A DNA stretch of 64,000 nt from Pelagicoccus mobilis (GCF_016595505.1 NZ_JAENIL010000027.1:37634-101633); one strand, 5' to 3'; counted from the stretch's first letter, positions 43,105 to 52,831 are shown. Numbers and translations: made by a program. The notes: a model not told the origin generated them from the letters alone.

Positions 43105-45018
43105 TTAGCGGTACTTTGCTTGTACTTCTCTCCATTTTGCGGTGAACACCTGGATTAGATGGTGCGTGTGAACGAAACGTATCAGGTCTGGAAGGCTGCC
43201 AGGATTACGGTCTGAGAGGTATTGCTTCCAGGTGGACTTGATGGTTTTTGAATTCCAAATGTTGGAGGACTTGAATTCGCTCGCGTTTATCGTGTCGTCG
43301 AAAAACTGGCTGAAGTCTCCTTTTAGCCAATGTTCGATTGGGGAGTTTAATCCTATTTTTGAGGTTCGCCAGGTGATCGAATCAGGTAAGAGCCCGTTCG
43401 CTGTTTTTCGGAGTGGTAGTTTTGTGTATCCGTCTGCGATCTTTTCGGAACCAGGAGTTGAGAAGGCTTTGACGACGAGTCGCCAGTCCATGAGAGGGGT
43501 TCTGATCTCGATGCCGTGGGCCATGGAAAGTCGATCAAAGTTTCTCAATATGGTGGGTAGGATTGTGTAGTGGAAGTCCGAGTAGAGTCTTTGTGTTAGG
43601 AAATCGCTTTCAGATAGTGTATCTAGATCTGAATACAGCTTAGAGGCGAAGAGTTCCGATGGTTCGACTTCTAGCCAATTGTGTTTGGATATGAAGACTG
43701 CGTCCGGATGACGCTTTTTGACCAGGTGGCGTAGGGGTGGCAGACCAGGCCGCTCGCCGTTGATTTGGGCGTCGTAGTAGGTCTGGCGTAGGCTTCTGAT
43801 CCTGTTCAGGTTAACTTTGGGGAAGGCCGCATCTATCAACGCGATGATTGGGTGGTGGTGGTATCCTCCCAGGAGCTCGTCGCCGCCGTGGCCATCCATG
43901 GAGATCTTGAAGCCAGCCTTAGAAATTTCGCGGTAAACAAGCCAGCCGACGATGGGCAAATCGTAGACTTCCTCGAAGGTATAAAAGAAGTCGGAGAGGT
44001 TCTCGACCAGTTCGTCTCCGGACATGACGCGTTTTGTCAGTTGGATACCGAGGTGTTCAGCTACCGCGGCCGCGAATTTGGTTTCGTCTGTGGGGGCATT
44101 GGGGAAGCTTGCCACGAACGCATGCCGCCAGTCTTGAGCTCGGTAGTCGTTTTGTGTGTTTGCTTGAGCGCTTACATGAGCGAGTCCAGCTGCGACGCTA
44201 CTGGAATCAAGCCCGCCGCTGAGGGCTGTCGCAAGGGGAACGTCGCTTCTCATTCGAATGCGACAAGCGTCAAAGAAGAGGTCGGAGAATGTGCTGCCTT
44301 CGTCCTTCCCTTCGAGTTCCTTTACCTCTTGGGCGGTGTTCCACCAACGAGTGATGACGGGGGCTCGGTCGTCTCCTAATTTGATGCAGTGCCCGGGCAG
44401 GCAGCGGTTTACCCGACTCAAGTAGGTTGGTTCGTCCGGTTCGGCTAGGAACATATTCGCCAGCGATCTGGCTAGGATCTTCTCGTTGAATTCCAGATCA
44501 AATCCCTTGAGGTGAAGGAAGGCCTTCAGCTCTGATGCGAATGCAAATCGTTCGTTGGAAGCATAGTAATAGAGCGGTTTTATTCCAAAACGATCTCGAG
44601 ATAGGAAAAGGCTTCTTTGCACGGGATCCCATACTGCGAAGGCCCACATGCCGTTGAATCGCCTTTGGCAGTCCTCGCCCCAATGAGCGTAAGCGGCTAC
44701 CGCTACTTCGGTGTCGCAATGGGTCGAGAACGAGTATCCAAACGTTTCGAGCTCTTGGCGAAGCTCCACGAAGTTGTAGATCTCACCGTTGTAGGTGATG
44801 TGGAAAACGCGTCCATCTGGCGTTCTGTATTGAAGCGGGCCGTTTGCGCTTTCTGCGAGATCTAAGATCGAGAGTCTTCGGTGTCCCAGTCCAAGATCTT
44901 TGTCTATGAAGGTTCCGCGAGCGTCGGGCCCTCTATGAATCAAGGAGTCGGTGAAGAGGTCGAGTTCGAAGGGGTCGACTGCTTGGTTGTTGTTCCAGAT
45001 GCCTGCGATTCCGCACAT
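43105..45018 (-). CDS. asnB: Glutamine-hydrolysing asparagine synthetase-like amidotransferase
   Basis: A 637-residue class II amidotransferase. Cys2 in MCGIAGIW is the glutaminase nucleophile, with SLIHRGPDARG and ITYNGEIYNFVELR. The synthetase half has SGGLDSSSVAAGLAH (PP-loop) and GHGGDELLGGYHHH. The family makes asparagine from aspartate, but copies in O-antigen clusters are thought to amidate uronic acid sugars (WbpS-like). Position inside the glycan operon favours the second role; sequence alone does not decide. Confidence 0.92.
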   Translation of the reverse strand: MCGIAGIWNNNQAVDPFELDLFTDSLIHRGPDARGTFIDKDLGLGHRRLSILDLAESANGPLQYRTPDGRVFHITYNGEIYNFVELRQELETFGYSFSTHCDTEVAVAAYAHWGEDCQRRFNGMWAFAVWDPVQRSLFLSRDRFGIKPLYYYASNERFAFASELKAFLHLKGFDLEFNEKILARSLANMFLAEPDEPTYLSRVNRCLPGHCIKLGDDRAPVITRWWNTAQEVKELEGKDEGSTFSDLFFDACRIRMRSDVPLATALSGGLDSSSVAAGLAHVSAQANTQNDYRAQDWRHAFVASFPNAPTDETKFAAAVAEHLGIQLTKRVMSGDELVENLSDFFYTFEEVYDLPIVGWLVYREISKAGFKISMDGHGGDELLGGYHHHPIIALIDAAFPKVNLNRIRSLRQTYYDAQINGERPGLPPLRHLVKKRHPDAVFISKHNWLEVEPSELFASKLYSDLDTLSESDFLTQRLYSDFHYTILPTILRNFDRLSMAHGIEIRTPLMDWRLVVKAFSTPGSEKIADGYTKLPLRKTANGLLPDSITWRTSKIGLNSPIEHWLKGDFSQFFDDTINASEFKSSNIWNSKTIKSTWKQYLSDRNPGSLPDLIRFVHTHHLIQVFTAKWREVQAKYR

Positions 45019-45021
45019 ACT

Positions 45022-46803
45022 TTATCGTTCTTTGGGGATCCAGAATATGACAGGGAATCCGGTGGCTGGATTGGTTGTCTCTCCGATGCTCTCGTACCGG
45101 CTCAGATTAATGCCAAGTTTGTCCATGTAGGATTCGAAGAAACTGACGTCGCCATGTTGCAGGATGCAGGCACTCTGCCTTCGTTCTTTGGGTACATTGC
45201 TCAAATGGTAGTAGTTGGCGTCCAGCATCGCCTTGGTTTCAAAGCCTTTTCTGAAGTACCATTCGTGGCCAGGGGAGACACCGCCAAGGGCGTAGACCAT
45301 GCCTGGTAAGTCAAAAAGCGCTATGATGTCGCTACCCCATGGACGATCGGCGCGTTTGTAAATCTCTCTAGATTCTTCGATGAATGTTGCGGTTTCTTGG
45401 TCGAGTTTCAGAGTGCAGTTGTTGATTCGTACCTTCGTGTTCTGCTTGTGCAATGATGGGTTGCGATACGGGAAAATGATGTTTCCGGTGAACACTTGGG
45501 CGGTAGCAATGCAGGTGAGAAGAAGAATGCTGCATTCGAATACCCACGAAACGTTCCACAATGTGGATACGAGGAAGGACTGGATGGCGATGAGAGCGAA
45601 CCAAGCGGGTCCTTGGTAGATGAAATTGAGATAGATGTAGTTGCCTGTTCCAAATGCGCCGACCACTGGGATTGCGATCATGACAAGAATGGAAGTGTAG
45701 AACGAGGTCGAGTCAGGGAACACTAGGGACGGGGTCGCGTTTTGTGCTGTCCAAGTATATATGATAAAGGCGGCGGTCCAGGCGATGAGGCCGAAGTACA
45801 TTTTCATTGTGTGGAGATTGTAGGCGTCTCCAGAAATGTGGTACTTTTTCTTGAAAATGATATAGAGGAAGGCGGCCCACGCTAGCAGGTAGATGATGAG
45901 AAATAGGGTGCGAGTTTGTTCGGCTTGCGCTATTCCTGTTAAGGTGAGCAGAGGAGCGACAACGAGCAGCGCATGAACCGGTGCGAAATCCAGAATGCTG
46001 TTTTGCAGGAAGTCTCGCATTTCTTTGTAGTGCCGGCCAAATACGGATCCATCCCACTTGAACAAACGAGCAGTGTATAGCTGATGCTTTACGATACTGC
46101 GAAATTGCTTGGGCGAAATGAGGAGCGAAAAAGCGAGTGCTGATGCCGCCAGTCCTCCGAGAATGAATCCCCCCATTTTTGTCGCTAGCAAAGTCAGGTT
46201 GTGGAGGTCATGGAGCGTGCAGACGATCAGTATGAGGGGGGTGAACAGAAAGAACGAGCTCGCTTTGAAGAACGGCTGTGTGCCAACGATAAATCCCATT
46301 GCGGCAAACAGCCAAAATTGCTGAGCTTGGGATAGCTCGCTCGAGTGCATCGAGTAGAGCAGGAGACCTCCTGCTGTTAGAATGACATAGGAGCTCAAGT
46401 GGTTGTATTGAAGTGTCCCGAAGCTGAATCCAAATGAAAGAAGTCCTCCGATATAGAGGAAAAGGTACAGGATGGCGGAGCTGTATTTCAGCTCTAGAAT
46501 ATTAGGGTAGTACGTTTCTAGAAAGGCGATGAATCCCCAGCAAAAAGCCACAGCTGAGATGGCCGTGCATGCGAGCGTGCACATGCGTAGTAGTTGTATG
46601 CTTCCGCCAAGTACTCGGTATAGAGGCCAAGTCCATGCGAAGTCGGTGAATGGGAGACAAGCGACTTCTTTCGGATGCTCCATGCACATGTAGGTAGCGG
46701 CGTCGTCTGTAAGGTCCAATCCGCGGTCGCAACTCCAGAGGTAGATTGCGCTCAGGGCTGCGGCGACAGTTGCTAAAAGGATTACCGTTATAAGTGGAAG
46801 CAT
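45022..46803 (-). CDS. Large polytopic membrane protein of the glycan operon
   Basis: A 593-residue protein with about ten to twelve hydrophobic helices and a soluble C-terminal part of about 120 residues. The first loop contains CDRGLDLTDDAATYMCMEHP, with acidic residues where GT-C glycosyltransferases keep their catalytic ones. I do not recognise the family. It could be a lipid-linked-sugar glycosyltransferase acting on the periplasmic face. Three bases separate it from asnB downstream. Confidence 0.75.
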   Translation of the reverse strand: MLPLITVILLATVAAALSAIYLWSCDRGLDLTDDAATYMCMEHPKEVACLPFTDFAWTWPLYRVLGGSIQLLRMCTLACTAISAVAFCWGFIAFLETYYPNILELKYSSAILYLFLYIGGLLSFGFSFGTLQYNHLSSYVILTAGGLLLYSMHSSELSQAQQFWLFAAMGFIVGTQPFFKASSFFLFTPLILIVCTLHDLHNLTLLATKMGGFILGGLAASALAFSLLISPKQFRSIVKHQLYTARLFKWDGSVFGRHYKEMRDFLQNSILDFAPVHALLVVAPLLTLTGIAQAEQTRTLFLIIYLLAWAAFLYIIFKKKYHISGDAYNLHTMKMYFGLIAWTAAFIIYTWTAQNATPSLVFPDSTSFYTSILVMIAIPVVGAFGTGNYIYLNFIYQGPAWFALIAIQSFLVSTLWNVSWVFECSILLLTCIATAQVFTGNIIFPYRNPSLHKQNTKVRINNCTLKLDQETATFIEESREIYKRADRPWGSDIIALFDLPGMVYALGGVSPGHEWYFRKGFETKAMLDANYYHLSNVPKERRQSACILQHGDVSFFESYMDKLGINLSRYESIGETTNPATGFPVIFWIPKER

Positions 46804-46817
46804 TTTGTGTTGTGGGC

Positions 46818-48533
46818 TTATCGTAGCGACTGCATTAGCTTGCCCCAGAGTTTTGCCTGTTTGGTGTGAGGGAGGATGCGGGCTATCAAATTCATTCCTT
46901 TGCAGGATGAGCCGATGAGTACGAGTGGCTTCTTTTGGAGGAATCCTTTTCTTATTATCTGGGCCGCTGTTTCCTCGGGAGTAAGCAATCCCTGATTGCT
47001 TGTCTTTTTGACTCCGGCTGTTTCTTGGAAGTTCGTATTCGTTCCGCTAGGACAGACGGTGATGACTTTGCATTTCGAGTTATTGTCTCTGTCGCACTCT
47101 TCTTTTAGGGCTAGTGAGAAGGAGAGTAAGAAGGCTTTGCTGGCGGCGTATGGCGCTATGAACGGGAGGGGTTGGAATGCGGAGGAGGAGCAAACGTTGA
47201 TAATGCTCTCTAGTTTGGGAAACCCGTTTAGAGCGTGGTGGCAGATTCTCAATGGTGCCTTAATGTTGAGGTCGGTTACGAGATCCGCTTTTTCGAGGGA
47301 GCTGGTGCGAAACGCTCCACGGTAGCCGACACCTGCATTGTTGATCAGGCCAACTACCTCGCTCTGTAATGAAGACAGATCGCTGAATGCCCGTTCGATT
47401 TCTTCGGTTTTGGTGAGGTCTGCTTGAATGGTTAGTGCGTCGAGACTGCGCTTTGCATCCTTCAGCGAAGACTCGTTCTTGTCGATTATGGCGACGTGGT
47501 ATCCGAGAGCAAAAAGGCTTCGTGAAAGCGCTAGGCCGATTCCTGATGCACCTCCGGTTATGACGATGGTCTCTTTCGAGTGCGATGGTTGTGTGTCTCT
47601 CTGCTCGCGAACGAAACGTGGAAGCTCCTCGAGAGGATGGATATCGAATGTGAAACCTAGTTTCTCGACTTTTTTGGGTTGGACCCAGTAGTAGTTGAAA
47701 AGGAGGTTAGATAGCGAAGGAGGGAGGAACTTCTTTAGAAATGAAATCCCTTTGGCTAAGTGTTGCGGGAAATTCCATTGGGTTGGGGAGTTGCCGTGCA
47801 AGGTTCTCAGCTCGGCTAGCAATCGGCCGAGCGTATGTGACTCGGGATGGCTCAGGTGGAAAGTTTGGTTTTCTGCTTTAGGGTTCGACGCCAGAAACGA
47901 GAGCGCTCTCGCAACGTCTTTGACGTGAATGAGCGAGAACAGTCCTGGGAAATTCAGTTTGCTGAGGAGCCCGTTTTTCTGGGCTATTTTACTTAATACG
48001 GCGAGGTGGCTATTGTTTCTCATCCCGGGACCGAAGACAGGTCCTACTCGGATGATTGTGTAAGGTAGTCCGCTTTTTTCGATCTGTATTTCGGCTTCTC
48101 GTTTGCTCTTTCCGTATTGAGTTCGGGGATACGGAATATCGTCCTCTTGGATCGGCGAATTGTTGTCCCATGACTTGGGGCGATCCATGGCGGCCGTTGT
48201 GCTGAGGTATATGAAACGCTTTAGGCCTGTGTTTGACGGGATGAAGCTTAGTAGTCTGCGAGTAAGGTCGATATTTGCTTCCTGCTGAGCGGAAGCGTTT
48301 TTGTCATTGAAATTTGGATTTCCGGCTATGTGGAAAATGTAGTCCGCTTCTTGGATGGCGGATTCGCACTCATTCTGGTTCGTCCATAGAATTGCCTTTG
48401 TCGTATTTCTGGCGGGCAGCTGCTTGCTTGAGTCCCTTACGATTAGCTTAAGTTGTATGGAGGGGTCTTCGGAAAGGTGCTCGACGAGATGCTTGCCGAT
48501 GAAGCCGGATGCCCCAGTTACCACTGCGTTCAT
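46818..48533 (-). CDS. Fusion of an extended SDR (epimerase-like) and a classical SDR
   Basis: A 571-residue protein with two Rossmann enzymes. The first (1-310) starts MNAVVTGASGFIGKHLVEHL and has YGKSKREAE (Tyr140, Lys144), an NAD-dependent epimerase/dehydratase type. The second (about 320-571) has ITGGASGIGLALSRSLFALG, LINNAGVGYRGAF and YAASKAFLLSFSLALKEE (Tyr462, Lys466), a classical SDR. The two could do consecutive steps on one sugar or lipid. ATG 48533 overlaps the stop of the upstream methyltransferase (ATGA); the earlier in-frame ATG codons lie inside that gene. Confidence 0.87.
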   Translation of the reverse strand: MNAVVTGASGFIGKHLVEHLSEDPSIQLKLIVRDSSKQLPARNTTKAILWTNQNECESAIQEADYIFHIAGNPNFNDKNASAQQEANIDLTRRLLSFIPSNTGLKRFIYLSTTAAMDRPKSWDNNSPIQEDDIPYPRTQYGKSKREAEIQIEKSGLPYTIIRVGPVFGPGMRNNSHLAVLSKIAQKNGLLSKLNFPGLFSLIHVKDVARALSFLASNPKAENQTFHLSHPESHTLGRLLAELRTLHGNSPTQWNFPQHLAKGISFLKKFLPPSLSNLLFNYYWVQPKKVEKLGFTFDIHPLEELPRFVREQRDTQPSHSKETIVITGGASGIGLALSRSLFALGYHVAIIDKNESSLKDAKRSLDALTIQADLTKTEEIERAFSDLSSLQSEVVGLINNAGVGYRGAFRTSSLEKADLVTDLNIKAPLRICHHALNGFPKLESIINVCSSSAFQPLPFIAPYAASKAFLLSFSLALKEECDRDNNSKCKVITVCPSGTNTNFQETAGVKKTSNQGLLTPEETAAQIIRKGFLQKKPLVLIGSSCKGMNLIARILPHTKQAKLWGKLMQSLR

Positions 48534-49510
48534 GCCTTTTTGAGTATCCAGTAGATGCAGCATGGATCCCTGCGAACCCATGACGTTATGACATGCCATG
48601 CGGCGGGGAATAGCGCTATCCAAGAGTTTCGAATCAGGAATGTCTTCGCTGCTCTTGGGTCGATTTGCTCGGTCGGGATATTTTTCTTTTTGCTGAGATA
48701 GAGGAGGTTTTCGCTTCTGGATTTTTTATTAAGCCAAGTTTGGAACCAGCCGAATATGTCGTATTCTTTTGAATACGATATCTCTTTGTCGATTTTTAGC
48801 CCTTTGTTTGCTATTAGCTGCTTGAGGCCTTTGTCGCTAAACTGTGTGAAGTGGTGGTCTCGGTCCAGGTAGGTCCAACCGTAGCCTCCAAACTCCGCTT
48901 GCTTGCTGCCGAATCTTGGGACGCAAACGATTATGTTCCCGTTTGGGGAAAGCAACCTCCGCGCTTGTTCGATGGCGCTTGATGGATCGGGGAAGTGTTC
49001 CAGCACGTGCCAAAGTGTTATGCAATCGAAGCTTTGGTTCTTGGACTGCAGTTTCGCAACCGCCTCCTCGTCGAAGTAGGAATGTATCCACGAAAGGTTG
49101 AGTGATTCAGCGTGGGCTGTGTTGTTCTTGGTTAGGAGCTCTGGTTCGATGGCCGTGACTTCGTATCCGTGTTGGGCTGCCTTTCTTGCGAAGGCGCCTG
49201 AACCTGCCCCGATGTCTAGGAGTGATTCTGACTCTGGTGGCTTGGCTCGATTTCGCTTTATTGTTTTGATTCTGTCTTCTAGGAATGAATCTAGCAATCT
49301 TTGCTCGAACGAGCTTGATGAAGATAGGTCGTCTTTGGATAGACCGGGTTCGTCGTAACTCGGGAGCGGGGCGGAGTAAGCGTTGCCGCATGATTCGCAA
49401 ATCTGTATCGAACGTTTGGATGCGGTGAAAACCTCCTGGTCATGAGGCTTCCATTGGTGTGATTTGCTCGAGTGGCAAACGGGACAGCTTGTGCTTTCTG
49501 CTACGCTCAT
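48530..49510 (-). CDS. Class I SAM-dependent methyltransferase with N-terminal zinc-finger-like region
   Basis: A 326-residue protein. Cysteine pairs CPVCHSSKSHQW and ICESCGNAYSAP near the N-terminus look like a small zinc site, as in sugar C-methyltransferase-type proteins. The SAM-binding motif is LLDIGAGSGAFARKAAQHGYEV (in part), followed by CITLWHVLEHFPDPSSAI, typical of the Methyltransf_23 group. A hydrophobic stretch near the C-terminus may contact the membrane. Substrate unknown, probably a sugar or lipid carrier. Overlaps both neighbours by four bases. Confidence 0.87.
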   Translation of the reverse strand: MSVAESTSCPVCHSSKSHQWKPHDQEVFTASKRSIQICESCGNAYSAPLPSYDEPGLSKDDLSSSSSFEQRLLDSFLEDRIKTIKRNRAKPPESESLLDIGAGSGAFARKAAQHGYEVTAIEPELLTKNNTAHAESLNLSWIHSYFDEEAVAKLQSKNQSFDCITLWHVLEHFPDPSSAIEQARRLLSPNGNIIVCVPRFGSKQAEFGGYGWTYLDRDHHFTQFSDKGLKQLIANKGLKIDKEISYSKEYDIFGWFQTWLNKKSRSENLLYLSKKKNIPTEQIDPRAAKTFLIRNSWIALFPAAWHVITSWVRRDPCCIYWILKKA

Positions 49511-50463
49511 TCGTCAGGGTCGTGACTCTGGAGGATTTGAGAAACGATGTAGAGGGGGCGGCCCTTCGCTTCGTCGTAGACGCGGCCAACGTATTCTCCG
49601 ACCAGCCCCATGCAGAAAGTCTGAAACCCGCCGAAGAACATGAGGAGAAGGATGATTGGTGTGAAGCCCGGCAGGAAGTAGTCTGGATTCGTGAATTTGA
49701 CTGCTATGACAACGATAGAGGCGATAAGGGAGAGGGAGAGTATCAGCAGTCCCGAGTAGGTGACAAAGCGAAGGGGGGCGGTAGAGAAAGAGGTGATCCC
49801 TATGGCGGCAAACTGGATCATCTTGGTGAGAGTGTAGTGGGTCTCTCCTGCGAATCGTGAATGTCTTTCGTATTCAAACGCTTTTTGTTTGAAGCCTATC
49901 CAACTGATCATGCCCCGCAGGAAGCGTCGCCTTTCTGGGAGGGCCTTGAGCGCGTCGAGAGCTTTCCGGTTCATCACACGGAAATCACCTGCGTCTCTCG
50001 GGATTTCGGTTGATGCGAGCCAGCTGAGTGACTTGTAGAAGAGTTTCGAGGTTGCTTTCTTGAAGAAGGTTTCTCCGTCTCTCTGGGTGCGTTTGCCGTA
50101 GATCACGTCGTATCCTGCCGCCAGCTCTTTGAGCATGTCGGGAATCACTTCAGGCGGATCTTGTAAGTCGGCATCGATGAAGCAGGCTGTTTTTCCGCGG
50201 GCGCGGTTTATCCCTGCTGATATCGCGGGTTGCTGGCCAAAGTTTCGCGACAGGAGAACGACGGTTGCCTGTGGGTAAGGAGCGATGAACTCTGGGTAGG
50301 ATTCGCGGGAACCATCGGTGCTTCCGTCGTCGACGAGGATCAACTCGTAGCTGAGCTCGGCGTTTTGGAAAGTCTGGTGAATACGTTTCAGTAACTCGGG
50401 GATGTTCTCGAGTTCGTTGTAAACGGGTACTATGACCGATATATCTGGCGTTGGGTTTGCCAC
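49507..50463 (-). CDS. GtrB/ArnC-like polyprenyl-phosphate glycosyltransferase (GT2)
   Basis: A 318-residue protein. The GT-A domain starts DISVIVPVYNELENIPELL, with LILVDDGSTDGSRE and TACFIDADLQDPPEVIPDML (DxD), then GKRTQRDGETFFKK. Two membrane helices near residues 230-290 end the protein. Such enzymes load a sugar onto undecaprenyl phosphate for periplasmic glycosylation. That fits with GT-C-like membrane proteins in the locus. Confidence 0.92.
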   Translation of the reverse strand: MANPTPDISVIVPVYNELENIPELLKRIHQTFQNAELSYELILVDDGSTDGSRESYPEFIAPYPQATVVLLSRNFGQQPAISAGINRARGKTACFIDADLQDPPEVIPDMLKELAAGYDVIYGKRTQRDGETFFKKATSKLFYKSLSWLASTEIPRDAGDFRVMNRKALDALKALPERRRFLRGMISWIGFKQKAFEYERHSRFAGETHYTLTKMIQFAAIGITSFSTAPLRFVTYSGLLILSLSLIASIVVIAVKFTNPDYFLPGFTPIILLLMFFGGFQTFCMGLVGEYVGRVYDEAKGRPLYIVSQILQSHDPDE

Positions 50464-50466
50464 GGC

Positions 50467-51651
50467 TTAATCGATAGGGTTTCTGCAGACTAGAACGACG
50501 TTCCAGCAGAGTAGTCTTAGAGGAGGTATCAGCTTTAGCAGTACGTCATCCAGTCGCTTTAATGGCTTGTAGATTGGCGCCCACTGTTCGCTTTCTTCCA
50601 GCACGACTTTCCAGTATCTCTCCTTGTTTGGATCTTTGCGTTTCCAGAAATAAAATAGCAGGAAAATCGATAAGGTTGAGAGCCAGTAGTAGCGACTGTT
50701 TGAATGCTCGAATCGAGACTTGACCCAGTTTATGTCGGATCGGGTGAGCGGGTGTTCGTCTTCGGTTCTCACCTCCATCGCCATCTTTCTGTAGGCGTTG
50801 ATGGCTGGATTGTAGGCGACTGGGTCCCAGGATGCGAATACTGCCCCTGGCTTCATAAGCTGTTTCACTTGTTCGATTACGGCGATGATGTCGGCGTGGT
50901 GCAGGATGTTGGCTGCATAGACGAAGTCGAAGCGAGTGTCGGTGAGCTGCGCTAATTGTCCGGCGTCTCCGCAGAGAGTGTGGATCTTGACATTGTATTC
51001 TTCGGCGAGCTTCTCGGCGTGTTTGAGCATGCCGGGAGACAGGTCGGACGCGTAGACATTGGCGCCCTGCAGGGCCATGTAGACTGAAGTCTCTCCTAGA
51101 CCGCAGCCAATCTCTAGAACGTTTTTCCCTTTAAGGTCGCCGACTTGCTCTAGGATGTATTTGATTTCTGGTGCGGTACAAACTTGGTGTTGTTTGATAA
51201 CGTCGATTTTTGTGCTGCTGGCGTCAGCGGCCCAAGCGTCGTGGAAATCGCTTTCGCGTTCGAGGAGGCTTTTTTCTTCGTCGTCTTTTCCTGTTCCCAT
51301 TTGGTTTTCGATCGCAGTGGCGTTCTTCTCGTAGAAGTTCGCGAGTGTTTGGGCCGCTTCTTGAAAGAATCTCTGGTTGTTGTCCTTTTGCTGGGTAAGG
51401 GCTTGGGTTTCTTGGGCTCTGGCTGCTGTGTCGCCTCGTTTGTAGAGTTTTAGGTTTTTGTCGGTTAAATCGAGCGAGGCGATGGTTTCGTCGTTGTATT
51501 CAATTTCCAAAGCGCTCTTGGAGTTTGGATTGAATGATAGCTGGTTCAGGAAGGCGTTCCAGTTGTTGCTGCTGGCTTTGTTTGGGCGCAGATCGCGAGC
51601 GGTTCGGAGAAGCTGGTAGATGGCGCTATGGATAAGGATGGGCTTGGGCAT
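50467..51651 (-). CDS. SAM-dependent methyltransferase with long N-terminal extension
   Basis: A 394-residue protein. Residues about 1-130 are helical and polar with no recognised domain. The methyltransferase core (about 165-285) has VLEIGCGLGETSVYMALQG, YASDLSPGMLKHAEKLAEEY and FDFVYAANILHHADII. A hydrophobic segment near 325-335 (STLSIFLLFYF) and a basic tail suggest membrane contact. Substrate unknown. Three bases from the GtrB-like gene. Confidence 0.85.
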   Translation of the reverse strand: MPKPILIHSAIYQLLRTARDLRPNKASSNNWNAFLNQLSFNPNSKSALEIEYNDETIASLDLTDKNLKLYKRGDTAARAQETQALTQQKDNNQRFFQEAAQTLANFYEKNATAIENQMGTGKDDEEKSLLERESDFHDAWAADASSTKIDVIKQHQVCTAPEIKYILEQVGDLKGKNVLEIGCGLGETSVYMALQGANVYASDLSPGMLKHAEKLAEEYNVKIHTLCGDAGQLAQLTDTRFDFVYAANILHHADIIAVIEQVKQLMKPGAVFASWDPVAYNPAINAYRKMAMEVRTEDEHPLTRSDINWVKSRFEHSNSRYYWLSTLSIFLLFYFWKRKDPNKERYWKVVLEESEQWAPIYKPLKRLDDVLLKLIPPLRLLCWNVVLVCRNPID

Positions 51652-51669
51652 GGAGCTAGTGGGTGGCTC

Positions 51670-52830
51670 TTAAGCGTAAGGCAGTGGGTTCTCTTCGCGT
51701 ATGCGCTTACCGATTTGGGTCAAGTCGTCGTAGCTGAAAGGCCAGTTCTTTGAGGGCTTTTTGACGAAGAACTGTTTTGCTCGCTGGATACGCGCGGCCA
51801 TGAAGCGAGATGATATTGAGATTTCAGGATAGCTTCCGTACATGCATCCTTCGCAACTTTTGGCTATGTCTACGACTGAGCGCTTGAAGCTCCTGTTCCT
51901 GTAGTGTTGGGGGAAGCTTTTGGATTGGGCGTAGATTGGGACAGGGAGACGGTGGTCGCAGCAGGGGGCGAATTCACCGTTGGGCAGCAAGGCGAAATAG
52001 AGTGAGGGGCTGTCGCAGACTTGGTTGTTCTTGCTTCTCCAGGTGGTGGCTTCGCCGCTTACGAATCTGTAGATATCGTCGAGATACTGATCGCTATCGT
52101 ATAGGAGGTAGCCGTTCTCCCTCATGGTGTGTACTTGCTTTAGCAGTTTGGCGACTGCGTCGAACTCTGAGGGAATGAATGCTAGGTTTTGATCGAAGGT
52201 CCGGAAGCCTCTCGCTTGGTGCTGGTTTGTGGTGTGGATCGGGACGAGGGAAGTGTACCAGCCTATTTCGGTGCCGAAACGTATGACGTCTGGTATGTGC
52301 TCCAGGTTGTTCCTTTGCATGACGCACCCAAAGGAGGCGAAGCTGTCTTCTCGAGGAAGGTATTTGGTGAAGAGGCTGACTGCTCGTAAGGCCGAATGCC
52401 ATGATTTGTCGAAGCCGCCGTTGATGGCGTCCTGCTGGCCGGAATCGAGGGAGTCGAGGGAGATCGATATGTCGTTGCCGCCGAATTCGATGGCTCTGTG
52501 GATTTCTTCTTCTCGAGCGAGCCCGTTGGTCTGCATGCGGACGTGGATATCACGGTCGCGAAATGCTTTTATGATCTCGGGAAGATCCTTGCGGGCGAAG
52601 GGTTCGCCACCTGTGAGGAGCACGATGGCGACGCCAAGTTTGGCAAAGTTGTCAGCGATTCGTTGGATGTCGTCGAGAGAGCACTCTGGGAGGTCCGAGT
52701 TGGCGTATATGATGTTGCACTGCTGGCAGGTTAGGTTGCAGCGAGCGGTCACGTAGAACTGAACGTAGACTGGGTTACGCCTTGTGATGAGCCCTTTGGC
52801 GATGCGGGCGGATTCGGTTAAGGAGAACAT
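51670..52830 (-). CDS. Radical SAM enzyme with SPASM-like cysteine tail
   Basis: A 386-residue protein. The iron-sulfur cluster motif is CNLTCQQC (Cys31, Cys35, Cys38), followed by LLTGGEPFARKDLPEI and QTNGLAREEEI, both radical SAM signatures. The C-terminal part has LPNGEFAPCCDHR and SCEGCMYGSYPE, cysteines that may hold an auxiliary cluster as in SPASM proteins. Reaction unknown; in a glycan operon it could modify a sugar or lipid. The sequence around the cluster also resembles radical SAM proteins of hopanoid or peptide pathways. Confidence 0.9.
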   Translation of the reverse strand: MFSLTESARIAKGLITRRNPVYVQFYVTARCNLTCQQCNIIYANSDLPECSLDDIQRIADNFAKLGVAIVLLTGGEPFARKDLPEIIKAFRDRDIHVRMQTNGLAREEEIHRAIEFGGNDISISLDSLDSGQQDAINGGFDKSWHSALRAVSLFTKYLPREDSFASFGCVMQRNNLEHIPDVIRFGTEIGWYTSLVPIHTTNQHQARGFRTFDQNLAFIPSEFDAVAKLLKQVHTMRENGYLLYDSDQYLDDIYRFVSGEATTWRSKNNQVCDSPSLYFALLPNGEFAPCCDHRLPVPIYAQSKSFPQHYRNRSFKRSVVDIAKSCEGCMYGSYPEISISSRFMAARIQRAKQFFVKKPSKNWPFSYDDLTQIGKRIREENPLPYA

Positions 52831-52831
52831 A

